This document shows, piece by piece, positions 15,712 through 23,509 of a stretch of DNA of 29,093 nt (position 1 is its first letter; each line of letters starts with the position of its first letter). The translations under genes and the position numbers were made by a program. Location: the NCBI GenBank assembly GCA_035640715.1, contig DASQVO010000576.1:1-29093 (forward strand), in the 5' to 3' direction. Source of the stretch: DASQVO01 sp035640715. GTDB taxonomy: Bacteria > Actinomycetota > Actinomycetes > Streptosporangiales > Streptosporangiaceae. The notes beneath the pieces are model-generated. The model saw nothing but the letters and a program-made list of their open reading frames with translations. It was not told where the DNA came from and searched no databases.

Positions 15712-18272
15712 CTCGTGAGCTCGCGATCCCGGAGCTGAGCCTCGTTGTGCTGATCGGCGTGACAGGTTCTGGGAAGTCCACGTTCGGGCGCACTCACTTC
15801 AGGCCGACGGAGGTGATCTCGTCCGACTTCTGCCGCGGCCTCGTGGCTGACGACGAGAACGATCAGTCCGCGACGCCGGAGGCGTTCGAGCTGTTGCACT
15901 ACATCGTCGGCAAGCGGCTGAAGGCCGGCCGGCTGACCGTCGTGGACGCCACCAACGTCCAGCCTGAGGCGCGCAAGCAGCTCGTCGCGGTTGCCCGTGA
16001 GCACGATGTCCTGCCGGTGGCGATCGTTCTGGATGTACCGGAGAGCGTGTGCGTCGCGCGCAACGCGTCCCGCCCCGGTCGTGACTTCGGCGCCCATGTC
16101 GTCCGCCGTCAGCGTGACCAGCTGCGCCGCGGGCTGAAGGGGCTGCAGCGTGAGGGATTCCGCACGGTCCACACGCTGCGGGGTGCCGGCGAGATCTCCG
16201 ATGTGACGGTCACGAGAACGAAGCTGTACAACGATCTGCGGCATGAGAGCGGGCCGTTCGATGTGATCGGCGACGTTCATGGCTGCCGCGCCGAGCTTGA
16301 GCGGCTGCTGGGGGAGCTCGGCTATACGGTCAGCCGGGACGATGAGGGACGCGCAGCCGGGGCGCATCACGACGGGCGGCGCGCGGTCTTCGTCGGTGAC
16401 CTGGTTGACCGCGGGCCCGACACACCGGGAGTCCTGCGGCTGGTGATGGGCATGGTTGCTGACGGTGACGCCTTCTGTGTACCGGGCAATCACGAGAACA
16501 AGCTGCTGCGCGCGCTGCAGGGCCGCAATGTGCAGGTGACTCACGGCCTGGCCGAGTCGGTGGCTCAGCTCAGTGCCGAACCGGAGCAGTTCCGCGCCGA
16601 CGTCGAGCGCTTCCTGGATGGCCTGGTCTCGCACTATGTCCTGGACGGCGGGCAGCTGGTCGTCTGTCACGCCGGGCTCATCGAGCGTTACCAGGGCCGT
16701 GCTTCCGGACGGGTGCGCGAGTTCTGCCTGTACGGGCAGACCACGGGGGAGACCGACGAATACGGGCTGCCGGTGCGTTACCCGTGGGCGCAGGAATACC
16801 GGGGCAAGGCGATGGTGCTGTACGGCCACACCCCGGTCCCGGCACCAGAGTGGATCAATAACACGTTGTGCCTCGACACCGGCTGCGTATTCGGCGGGCG
16901 GCTCACCGCGCTGCGCTACCCCGAACGGGAGATTGTGTCCGTGCCTGCGGCCGAGATCTACTACGCACCGGCCAGGCCGTTCCCCGCCAGCCCCGGCGCA
17001 GCCCTGCCGGACACCGTGGGGCGGCGGGATCCGGAGGTCCTCGACATCGTCGACGTCACCGGATCACGGGTGGTCGAGACGCAGTACCTCAAGCGCATCG
17101 GGGTGCGTGAGGAGAACGCGGCCGCCGCGCTGGAGGTGATGAGCCGCTTCGCGATCGACCCGCGGTGGCTGACGTACCTGCCTCCGACGATGAGCCCGGT
17201 CGCCACCTCGGCGTTGCCGGACCTGCTCGAACACCCTGAGCAGGCGTTCGGGGCATTCCGTGCCGACGGCGTCGGTGCGGTCGTGTGCGAGGAGAAGCAC
17301 ATGGGCTCTCGGGCGGTGGCTCTGGTGTGCCGTTCCCTGGACGCGGCCCGGGCACGGTTCGGTGCCCCCGGCGGCCAGACGGGAGCCGTATGGACACGCA
17401 CGGGCCGCCCCTTCTTCTCCGGCGATCTCACCGCCGAGCTGGTTGATCGGCTGCGCACAGCGGCGGAGGCCGCCAGGCTGTTCGATGAACTCGGCACGTC
17501 CTGGCTGCTGCTCGATGCCGAGCTGCTGCCGTGGAGCGCGAAGGCGGGGCAGTTGCTGCGCGAGCAGTACGCGGCGGTCGGCGCGGCGGCACGTGCGTCC
17601 CTGCCGGCCGCGGTGGAAGTGCTCTCCCGGGCGGCGGCCACCGGTCTCGATGTCGGCGGCCTGCTCGAACGGACCCGTGCCCGTGAGGTGAATGCCACCG
17701 CTTTCACCGATGCCTACCGGCGTTACTGCTGGCCGACCGACGGCCTGACGGGCGTGCGGATCGCGCCATTTCAGGTGCTGGCGACTGAGGGCGCGACGTA
17801 TCACGAACGGCCGCACGCGTGGCACCTCGGCATCGCGGACCGGCTCGCCGCGGCCGACACCGAACTTGTCGCACCGACCCGGCGGGTGTTCGCGGACACC
17901 ACCGACCCGGACTCCGTCGAGGCAGCAACCCGCTGGTGGTCCGAGCTGACCGCGGCCGGCGGCGAGGGCATGGTCGTCAAGCCGGCCGCGAACCTGACCC
18001 GCGGACGTAAGGGCCTTGTTCAGCCGGGGCTGAAGGTCCGGGGCCGGGAGTACCTGCGGATCATCTACGGCCCGGACTACACCGAGGCGGCGAACCTGGA
18101 CCGGCTGCGTTCTCGCGGGCTGGGGCACAAGCGCTCGCTGGCGCTGCGTGAATATGCGCTCGGTCTCGAGGCGCTGGACCGGGTGGCGCGTGGCGAGCCG
18201 CTGTGGCGGGTGCACAGTTGCGTGTTCGCTGTGCTCGCGCTCGAATCCGAACCCGTGGATCCGCGACTGTGA
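15708..18272 (+). CDS. pnkp: Polynucleotide kinase-phosphatase with ligase domain (Pnkp)
   Basis: The 854-residue enzyme is the bacterial RNA-repair protein Pnkp, which heals and seals broken RNA with Hen1. Domains in order: 5'-OH kinase (~1-170) with P-loop GVTGSGKST (17-25) and SSDFCR; calcineurin-type 2',3'-phosphatase (~185-400) with GDVHG (188-192), FVGDLVDRGPD, VPGNHENK and VCHAGL; and a ligase/adenylyltransferase domain with the AMP-accepting Lys530 in EEKHMGSRAV, and later GGEGMVVKPA. All catalytic motifs are intact and length is close to the Clostridium thermocellum protein. In the known system the ligase needs Hen1 to seal; the operon here keeps both. Targets elsewhere are tRNAs cut by ribotoxins; whether that holds here is inferred. 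Confidence 0.96.
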   Translation: MTRELAIPELSLVVLIGVTGSGKSTFGRTHFRPTEVISSDFCRGLVADDENDQSATPEAFELLHYIVGKRLKAGRLTVVDATNVQPEARKQLVAVAREHDVLPVAIVLDVPESVCVARNASRPGRDFGAHVVRRQRDQLRRGLKGLQREGFRTVHTLRGAGEISDVTVTRTKLYNDLRHESGPFDVIGDVHGCRAELERLLGELGYTVSRDDEGRAAGAHHDGRRAVFVGDLVDRGPDTPGVLRLVMGMVADGDAFCVPGNHENKLLRALQGRNVQVTHGLAESVAQLSAEPEQFRADVERFLDGLVSHYVLDGGQLVVCHAGLIERYQGRASGRVREFCLYGQTTGETDEYGLPVRYPWAQEYRGKAMVLYGHTPVPAPEWINNTLCLDTGCVFGGRLTALRYPEREIVSVPAAEIYYAPARPFPASPGAALPDTVGRRDPEVLDIVDVTGSRVVETQYLKRIGVREENAAAALEVMSRFAIDPRWLTYLPPTMSPVATSALPDLLEHPEQAFGAFRADGVGAVVCEEKHMGSRAVALVCRSLDAARARFGAPGGQTGAVWTRTGRPFFSGDLTAELVDRLRTAAEAARLFDELGTSWLLLDAELLPWSAKAGQLLREQYAAVGAAARASLPAAVEVLSRAAATGLDVGGLLERTRAREVNATAFTDAYRRYCWPTDGLTGVRIAPFQVLATEGATYHERPHAWHLGIADRLAAADTELVAPTRRVFADTTDPDSVEAATRWWSELTAAGGEGMVVKPAANLTRGRKGLVQPGLKVRGREYLRIIYGPDYTEAANLDRLRSRGLGHKRSLALREYALGLEALDRVARGEPLWRVHSCVFAVLALESEPVDPRL

Positions 18273-18340
18273 CCGGGCACGTTGCGGGAATCGGGGCCGA
18301 GGAGAGTGGATCAGGTGTCGCCGCCATCCGTCGATCCCGT

Positions 18341-18364
18341 TACCAGCCTCCTCGCTGGTACTGT
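18341..18364 (+). promoter_or_regulatory. Operator-like palindrome and -10 box of the hic locus
   Basis: TACCAGC (18341-18347) and GCTGGTA (18354-18360) are perfectly complementary with a six-base gap. The right arm runs into TACTGT (18359-18364), a good -10 box that ends seven bases before the hicB ATG, so transcription would begin near the ATG. A protein bound here would block the promoter. The -35 is unclear. Confidence 0.5.
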
Positions 18365-18370
18365 GCGTAT

Positions 18371-18601
18371 ATGACGGCGATTCACATCCCGTACAGCATC
18401 GAGCAGGACGAAGACGGCTGGTTCTGCGCGTATGCCCCGTTCGTCACCGACGAGGTTCACGGTGGCGCCAACGGAGCCGGACGCACCCGGGAGGAAGCCA
18501 TCGCTGATCTGCGTGAAGCACTGGAGGGGTGCGTTGCGCAGTACGGAATGCCTCATTCGGCGCGGACCATCGTAACCCTGACGGTCCAGGATGCCGCTTA
18601 A
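18371..18601 (+). CDS. hicB: HicB-family antitoxin
   Basis: The 76-residue protein is a short HicB with the partial RNase-H-like fold that binds and blocks the HicA toxin: IPYSIEQDEDGWFCAYAPF (strands), the Gly-rich GANGAGRTREEAIADLREAL helix segment, and a C-terminal strand TIVTLTVQ. There is no added helix-turn-helix or ribbon-helix-helix domain, so by itself it would not be expected to bind the operator palindrome upstream. It precedes the toxin gene (order B-A), and its TAA shares a base with the hicA ATG. No Shine-Dalgarno sequence is visible; a leaderless message is likely. It lies 98 bases after pnkp. The frame is intact although its partner is not. Confidence 0.85.
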   Translation: MTAIHIPYSIEQDEDGWFCAYAPFVTDEVHGGANGAGRTREEAIADLREALEGCVAQYGMPHSARTIVTLTVQDAA

Positions 18602-18812
18602 TGCCCCCTTCGGGGAAATCAGTGATCAAGGCGCTGGAGAAGTTGGTTTTACGGTAGAGAGGATCGCCGGAAGCCACCACATCCTGAAGCACCCTGACGG
18701 CCGGTTCCTCACCGTCCCAGTCCATCGCAACCAGGACCTGCAGCGCGGTATCTACCGGAAAATCCTCAAGGACGCCGAACTGACCGACGAAGAGCTGAGG
18801 AAATTGCTCTAA
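18601..18812 (+). pseudogene. hicA: HicA-family mRNA interferase toxin, frameshifted
   Basis: ATG 18601 begins MPPSGKSVIKALEKL, a typical HicA N-terminus, but the frame then reads VLR and stops at TAG 18655. The rest of HicA continues one frame over from 18645: GFTVERIAGSHHILKHPDG, then FLTVPVHRNQDLQRGIYRKI to a TAA at 18810-18812. That segment includes the GSHH histidine needed for RNA cleavage. One missing G in the GG run at 18645-18646 explains it: restoring TTGGGTTTT rejoins both parts exactly. HicA is a double-stranded-RNA-binding-fold RNase that cuts mRNA. Here it is probably dead, unless ribosomes slip back one base or the base is a sequencing error. All other conserved residues remain, so the break looks recent. 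Confidence 0.85.
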
Positions 18813-19017
18813 TATCGCGTCCGGACCGGTAGCCGGACTCAGCGTGCATTTGTGATCAAGAGCGGCAGCCGACGGGGCAGCACAAGAGAGGCAGCGGGAG
18901 AATCGACACGCTGCGGCGGTAAGAGGCCTACGTCACATGGGTGATCGAGCCACTGACCAGAACTCACGTCTGGCCGGGTTCGATTGCGGTCCGGCGCCCA
19001 CAATCGACGGTTCGGGC
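18813..19017. other. Region without recognised gene
   Basis: I see no family signature in any frame. A 41-codon plus-strand frame from ATG 18937 to TAG has no ribosome site and matches nothing I know. The stretch appears to be the edge of the debris field that continues to 19780. Confidence 0.4.
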
Positions 19018-19599
19018 TCAGAAGTCGTATTGCTCGCGGGCGTAGGCGTCGGGCCGTCGTAGTTCGTCCTCGTAAATGCTGCGTAGGGCCCTCGGGGCGA
19101 ATATGCGTTCGAAGAAGCCACCGATCCCTGCGACCGCATTCCACTGCTGTGTGGTCATCTCCGCGATATCGACATTGGGGGCGCCGGCGCCGACGTTGTT
19201 AACCAGCACCGACGGCGGCCCCAGCTCGGCGGCGATCCGGGCGGCGGCGCCATTCACCGCGGCCTCGTCGGCGACGTCGGCGGCAACGGCTATCGCCGCC
19301 CCGCCGCCGCGGCCACCGCCGTCCAGAAGTCGCCGAAACCGTCCAGCGGGCTGGTCATCCCGCGCTGTGTCAGGAGCACGGCGACGGGCCACGGTCAGCT
19401 GGCTGCTGCCCGCCATGGTGCGGGTGCTGATCCAGATGTCACCGGCGGCGGCGTTGTACCGGATCGCGTTGTCGACCAGGTTCGCGATGAGGCGTTCGGC
19501 CAGTACCGGATCGCCGGAGATGACGGCGGCCTCCAGCGTGGCGCGGATGTCCGCCGCCATGCCGCGCAGGTCGCCGGGCGTGCTGTCGGGGTTGCCCAA
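19018..19599 (-). pseudogene. Mosaic frame of histidine-kinase, SDR and unknown fragments
   Basis: One 193-codon frame joins pieces of unrelated proteins. Residues 9-70 (19575-19390) look like part of a sensor histidine kinase ATPase: VLAERLIANLVDNAIRYN is the N-box, followed by the GDIWISTRT strand. Residues ~100-158 (19302-19126) are the middle of a classical SDR: AVAADVADEAAV, ELGPPSVLVNNVGAGAPN and the MTTQQWNAV helix; neither the nucleotide-binding start nor the Tyr-Lys site is present. Residues 159-193 (IFAPRALRSIYEDELRRPD) belong to neither and I cannot place them. The parts lack catalytic completeness, so a functional product is unlikely. The best reading is serial deletions that happened to keep the frame open. 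Confidence 0.6.
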
Positions 19600-19753
19600 C
19601 CTCAGATCCTCACCCAGAACAACCAGCTCTGCGCGCCTGCACGGGCACTACACAACCACGACACCGGGCGCGCAGAACGAAGCCTCTTTGTGTCAAGTGG
19701 TTCGGGTGGGGTGATTTCTGGTCGGGTCGTAGGGTGGGGTGTGGTCCGGGAGT

Positions 19754-19777
19754 GGCTTGGCGATCAGGAGCCAAGCC
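19754..19777 (-). terminator. Terminator of the molybdenum hydroxylase operon
   Basis: GGCTTGGC (19754-19761) pairs perfectly with GCCAAGCC (19770-19777) over an eight-base loop, three bases beyond the stop of the large-subunit gene. Confidence 0.7.
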
Positions 19778-19780
19778 GCC

Positions 19781-21949
19781 CTAGGCTAGGAGATCCTCGA
19801 TCATGATCGGGATGTGCCGGACCCGGATGCCGGTGGCGTTGTAGATGGCGTTGGCGACCGCCGCCGCCATGCCCACCATGCCGATCTCGCCGATGCCCCG
19901 GGCCCCGATGCTGTTGTGCAGAGTGTCCGGGTACTCGACGAAGTGGACGTCGACGTCGGAGATGTCCGCGTTCACCGGGAGTAGGTAGCCGGTGAGGTCG
20001 CCGTTGGCCGGCCGGCCGTTCTGCTCAATCTCCAGTCCCTCGTGCAGAGCGGCGGACACACCCCAGATCATGCCGCCGATGATCTGGCTGCGCGCCGTCT
20101 TGGCGTTGATGATCCGGCCGGCGTCGAATACGCCGAGCATACGGGACACGCGAGCCTCCCGCGTCCACCTGTGCACCCGGACCTCGCAGAACTGAGCGCC
20201 GAAGGAGCTGAACGAGTGCTTCGTCAGCTCCTCGCCGGGCGACGAGGAGCCGATAGCGGAGACCGACGAGCGATTCACCGCCCGGAGCAGTTCGCCGAAC
20301 CTCATCGCCCGGCCATCCGCCAGCACGCGGCCGTCGGCGTACGAGACCTTCATGCCGTCGAACGGCGCGCCCGGGGACGACGCCAGGGCCAGCAGCTCGT
20401 CGATCACCTGCGCCGCGGCGATCATGATCGCCGATCCCGCGCTGGCGGTGCCGGTTGAACCGCCGGACATGCCGCCCGGCGGGAGGGCCGAGTCGCCCAG
20501 CAGGGGCGTGACTTGGGCCGGCGGGATATCGAGCGACTCGGCGCCCACGAGGGAGAGCACCGTCAGCAGGCCGGTTCCCGGATCCGCGCCGCTGGTCGCC
20601 ACCTCGGCCGTGTCGTCGTCCCGCAGGGTGACCCTTATCGAGGCCGGGAACCGGAGAGCGGGAAACATGGCGGTGGCCGTGCCGAGGCCGACGAGCCAGT
20701 CGCCGTCTGTGCGACCGTGGGGCGTGCGGTCCGCCCAGCCGAACCGGGCCGCGCCGATGCGGAAGCACTCGTCGAGATGCTTGCCCGACCACAGCAGGTC
20801 CTTGCCCAGCGGCGCGGTCGAGTCGTTCTTCATGCGCAGCTCGATCGGGTCCATGTTCAGCGCGACTGCCAGTTCGTCGATCGCGCTCTCCAGCGCGAAC
20901 GACCCGGGGGCCTCCCCCGGCGCCCGCATGAATGTGGTCGGCGGGATGTTCAGCGGCACCATCTTCTGGCTGATGGCCAGGTTCTGGGCGGCGTAGTACT
21001 CCCTGGTGCTGTGCGAGGCCGGTTCGACGAACGACCGGTCCACCGGCGTACTGGACCACGAGTCGTGGCGGATCGCGATCAGCGAGCCGTCCGCGGCCGC
21101 GCCGAGGGCGATCTTCTGGACCGTCGCGGCGCGGGTCGCGGTCGCGGTGAAGACCTGTTCCCGGCTCAGCACGACCTTGACCGGCCGGCCGAGGGCCCTG
21201 GCCGCCGCCGCTGCCAGGAACGCCGCGACGGACGTGCGGCCCTTGCCGCCGAAAGCGCCGCCCACGAACGGGTTGACCGAGTGCACCGACGACGGATCCG
21301 TGTTCAGCGCCTGGGCCAGCTCCATCGCCTGGAGGTTGGACCCCTGGTTTCCGCTGTACACAGTGAGGCCGTCGGAGTCCCACGCCGCGACGGCCGAATG
21401 CGGCTCCATCGCGGCATGGTTCTGGGTCGCGGTGGAGTACGTGGCCTCGACCACGACCGGGCTGGCCTCCAGGGCGTCCTCGATGGAGGAGACGCCGGGC
21501 GCGAGTATGTCCATGGTCGAGGGCGACCCGTCGATGCTCGGCGGCGCGTCCTCGGCGGACGAGAGGCCGTCCCGCAGCGAGGTCAGCGCTGGACGCTCGT
21601 GGTACGTGACCTCGACGGTCATCGCCGCGTCCCGGGCCTGCTCGTACGTCTCCGCCACCACGAGACCGATGGGCTGGCCGTAGTACGTGACCTCCTTGTC
21701 CTGGAGGGGAACCCACGTCTCACCAAACATCGGGGTGCTCGGCGTCCGCAGGTCTACCGGGTCGAACGGCGAGTAGACGTCGATCACCCCCGGAGCGCTC
21801 CTGGCCGCCGTCACGTCCATGGCCCGGATCTCGCCGTGGGCGATCGTGCTGACCACGATGTAGCCGTGCGCCATGCCGGGAAGGTTGTGGTCCGCCCCGT
21901 ACTTGGCCCGGCCGGTGACTTTCAGCGGGCCGTCCAGCCGGCTGGTCAT
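19781..21949 (-). CDS. Molybdenum hydroxylase large subunit (PaoC/XdhA-like)
   Basis: The 722-residue protein is the molybdopterin-cytosine-dinucleotide-binding subunit of a xanthine dehydrogenase/aldehyde oxidoreductase-type enzyme, which hydroxylates aldehydes or N-heterocycles. Visible marks: VTGRAKYGADHNLPGMAHGY start, QPIGLVVAETYEQA, SVNPFVGGAFGGKG cofactor loop, RAPGEAPGSFALESAIDELA, and the C-terminal GARGIGEIG with catalytic Glu near residue 688. The size and start without a [2Fe-2S] domain match the separate-subunit PaoABC arrangement. ATG 21949 shares one base with the TGA of the FAD-subunit gene (TGATG). The longer upstream frame only shadows that gene. Aldehyde oxidation is likelier than xanthine oxidation by resemblance to PaoC, but the substrate is not certain. 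Confidence 0.93.
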   Translation of the reverse strand: MTSRLDGPLKVTGRAKYGADHNLPGMAHGYIVVSTIAHGEIRAMDVTAARSAPGVIDVYSPFDPVDLRTPSTPMFGETWVPLQDKEVTYYGQPIGLVVAETYEQARDAAMTVEVTYHERPALTSLRDGLSSAEDAPPSIDGSPSTMDILAPGVSSIEDALEASPVVVEATYSTATQNHAAMEPHSAVAAWDSDGLTVYSGNQGSNLQAMELAQALNTDPSSVHSVNPFVGGAFGGKGRTSVAAFLAAAAARALGRPVKVVLSREQVFTATATRAATVQKIALGAAADGSLIAIRHDSWSSTPVDRSFVEPASHSTREYYAAQNLAISQKMVPLNIPPTTFMRAPGEAPGSFALESAIDELAVALNMDPIELRMKNDSTAPLGKDLLWSGKHLDECFRIGAARFGWADRTPHGRTDGDWLVGLGTATAMFPALRFPASIRVTLRDDDTAEVATSGADPGTGLLTVLSLVGAESLDIPPAQVTPLLGDSALPPGGMSGGSTGTASAGSAIMIAAAQVIDELLALASSPGAPFDGMKVSYADGRVLADGRAMRFGELLRAVNRSSVSAIGSSSPGEELTKHSFSSFGAQFCEVRVHRWTREARVSRMLGVFDAGRIINAKTARSQIIGGMIWGVSAALHEGLEIEQNGRPANGDLTGYLLPVNADISDVDVHFVEYPDTLHNSIGARGIGEIGMVGMAAAVANAIYNATGIRVRHIPIMIEDLLA

Positions 21950-22899
21950 CAGCGACTCCCCTCGATCAGAGCGCGAACGACGGTCCGCTTCAGCAGGGAC
22001 ACCTTGAATCCGTTGCCGGGCAGCGGCCTGGCCCCTTCGGCCGCCACGGACGCGGCGTCCTCGAAGGCCTCCGGCGTCGCAGGCGCGCCACGCAGGGCCG
22101 CCTCGACCGACGCCAGCCGCCACGGCCTGGTCGCCACGCCGCCGACGGCCACCCGGGCGTCGACGACGCGCGAGTCCCGGATGTCCAGGGCGACCGCGGC
22201 GGAGCAGAGCGCGAACTCGTACGACTGCCGGTCCCGCACCTTCACGTACGTGGAGCGCCGGGCCCAGTCCAGTCGCGGAACCACCACCTCGGTGATCAGC
22301 TCACCCGGCCGCAGGTCGTTCTCCACCTCAGGCGTGTCGCCCGGCAGGCGGTAGAAGTCGTCCAGCCGGACGGTACGGGTTCCCGAGGCGCCGGCCAGCC
22401 GGATCTCCGCGTCCAGGGCGACGAGGGCGACCGCGACGTCGCTGGCGTGCGTCGCCACGCACGAGTCGCTCGTGCCCAGCACGGCGTGCGTCCGGTTGGC
22501 CCCCGAGACGGCCGGGCAGCCGCTGCCGGGTTCGCGCTTGTTGCAGGGCGTGCTGACGTCGCGGAAGTAGCCGCAACGGGTGCGTTGCAGCAGGTTGCCG
22601 CCGATGCTGGCCATGTTGCGCAGTTGCTGGGAGGCGCTCAGCAGCAGGGCACGGGAGATGGCCGGATACACGCCGGGATGCCGGGCGACGTCGCTCATCC
22701 GCTCCAGCGCCCCGATCCGCAGGCCGTCACTGGTGTCGATGCCCCGCAACGGCAGTGCGTTGATGTCCGTGACGTGCCTCGGCGTCAGGACGTTGAGCTT
22801 CATCAGGTCGACGAGGGTGGTGCCGCCGGCGAGGAAGGTCCCGGGCGAGGCGAGGGCGGCCTCCACGGTCGCGGGCGCGGTCAGGTCAAAGGGTCGCAT
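21949..22899 (-). CDS. Molybdenum hydroxylase FAD subunit (PaoB-like)
   Basis: The 316-residue protein binds FAD and carries electrons from the iron-sulfur subunit to the acceptor. FAD motifs are TFLAGGTTLVDLMK (21-34) and ASIGGNLLQRTRC (97-109). The insert with Cys109, Cys119, Cys128 and Cys147 (TRCGYFRD, PCNKREPGSGC, DSC) resembles the extra [4Fe-4S] site of E. coli PaoB and is absent from plain xanthine dehydrogenase FAD subunits. ATG 22899 begins MRPFDLTAPATV, the normal family start, and overlaps the end of the 2Fe-2S gene by 14 bases. The C-terminal CO-dehydrogenase-flavoprotein-like domain is complete. It is the middle gene of a coupled three-gene operon. Confidence 0.93.
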   Translation of the reverse strand: MRPFDLTAPATVEAALASPGTFLAGGTTLVDLMKLNVLTPRHVTDINALPLRGIDTSDGLRIGALERMSDVARHPGVYPAISRALLLSASQQLRNMASIGGNLLQRTRCGYFRDVSTPCNKREPGSGCPAVSGANRTHAVLGTSDSCVATHASDVAVALVALDAEIRLAGASGTRTVRLDDFYRLPGDTPEVENDLRPGELITEVVVPRLDWARRSTYVKVRDRQSYEFALCSAAVALDIRDSRVVDARVAVGGVATRPWRLASVEAALRGAPATPEAFEDAASVAAEGARPLPGNGFKVSLLKRTVVRALIEGSR

Positions 22900-23338
22900 C
22901 GGCCCGCCTCGCCTGGTCGACGGCGGCGACGATGTTGGGGTACGCCGAGCAGCGGCAGATGTTGCCGGACATGAACTCCCGGACATCCTCGACGCCCTGC
23001 TCGACGGCCGCGACCGCCGACATGATCTGGCCGGAGGTGCAGAACCCGCACTGCAGGGCGTCCTGGTCGACGAACGCCCGCTGGACCGGGTGCAACCGGT
23101 CCCCCGTGGACAGGCCGTCCACCGTTGTCACCGGCGCCCTCACCGTGGCGGCCAGGGTGAGGCACGAGAGCACGGGCCTGCCGTCGACGTGCACGGTGCA
23201 CGCGCCGCACTGACCCCGGTCGCAGCCCTTCTTCGGGCCGGTGATGCCGAGGCGTTCACGCAACGCGTCCAGCAGTGTCACGCCGGGATCGATACTCAAC
23301 TTTTCGGTACTGCCATTGACTTCGAGGGAGATATCCAC
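22886..23338 (-). CDS. Molybdenum hydroxylase 2Fe-2S subunit (PaoA-like)
   Basis: The 150-residue protein carries two [2Fe-2S] clusters. The plant-ferredoxin-type site has Cys39, Cys44, Cys47 and Cys59 (GCDRGQCGAC, LSC); the second has Cys97, Cys100, Cys128 and Cys130 (QCGFC, ICRC). Length is normal for the separate small subunit. Unlike E. coli PaoA there is no twin-arginine signal before the ferredoxin domain, so the enzyme is probably cytoplasmic. GTG 23338 was chosen over the adjacent in-frame TTG 23341 because GGGAAAGAG lies at better spacing. It is the first gene of the operon, with a promoter and two probable operators upstream. No PaoD/XdhC maturation chaperone is in the window. Confidence 0.93.
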   Translation of the reverse strand: MDISLEVNGSTEKLSIDPGVTLLDALRERLGITGPKKGCDRGQCGACTVHVDGRPVLSCLTLAATVRAPVTTVDGLSTGDRLHPVQRAFVDQDALQCGFCTSGQIMSAVAAVEQGVEDVREFMSGNICRCSAYPNIVAAVDQARRADATL

Positions 23339-23454
23339 CAAATCTCTTTCCCGCGAACCAGCTTTGGACGTCCGCTTCGGACACCTCGGCGGTTTGAGTG
23401 ATCACCAGCCGAGGTGCGGCGCCGTCCATGTCGGGGCCCGTCACCGAGCGGAAC

Positions 23455-23468
23455 CGGATATTTATCCG
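23455..23468. promoter_or_regulatory. TetR-type operator, site 1
   Basis: CGGAT (23455-23459) and ATCCG (23464-23468) form a palindrome with a four-base centre. On the minus strand it reads AGCGGATAAATATCCG. It lies just downstream of the inferred transcription start of the molybdenum hydroxylase operon, exactly 33 bases from site 2. Confidence 0.75.
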
Positions 23469-23480
23469 CTATATGCTTTA

Positions 23481-23509
23481 ACGCTATCGGATTCTTATCC
23501 GCTTCGCAA
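23481..23509 (-). promoter_or_regulatory. Promoter of the molybdenum hydroxylase operon
   Basis: On the minus strand, TTGCGA (23509-23504), a 17-base spacer and TAGCGT (23486-23481) match the sigma70 pattern. The leader to the GTG at 23338 would be about 135 bases. Operator site 2 fills the spacer. Confidence 0.6.
23488..23501. promoter_or_regulatory. TetR-type operator, site 2
   Basis: CGGAT (23488-23492) and ATCCG (23497-23501) form the same palindrome as site 1, reading AGCGGATAAGAATCCG on the minus strand. It occupies the spacer between -35 and -10, so binding would exclude RNA polymerase. The divergent TetR protein is the obvious ligand-controlled repressor. Confidence 0.75.

Noticed and set aside
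19690..19750. G-rich stretch as a G-quadruplex or an IS end
   Set aside because: G-runs are present, but at least one loop is longer than the usual seven bases, and no matching inverted end or transposase is visible.
20025..22354. Long open frames opposite or overlapping the molybdenum hydroxylase genes (563 and 613 codons)
   Set aside because: Arg/Gly/Pro-rich translations without motifs; they are GC-driven shadows of well-supported genes.
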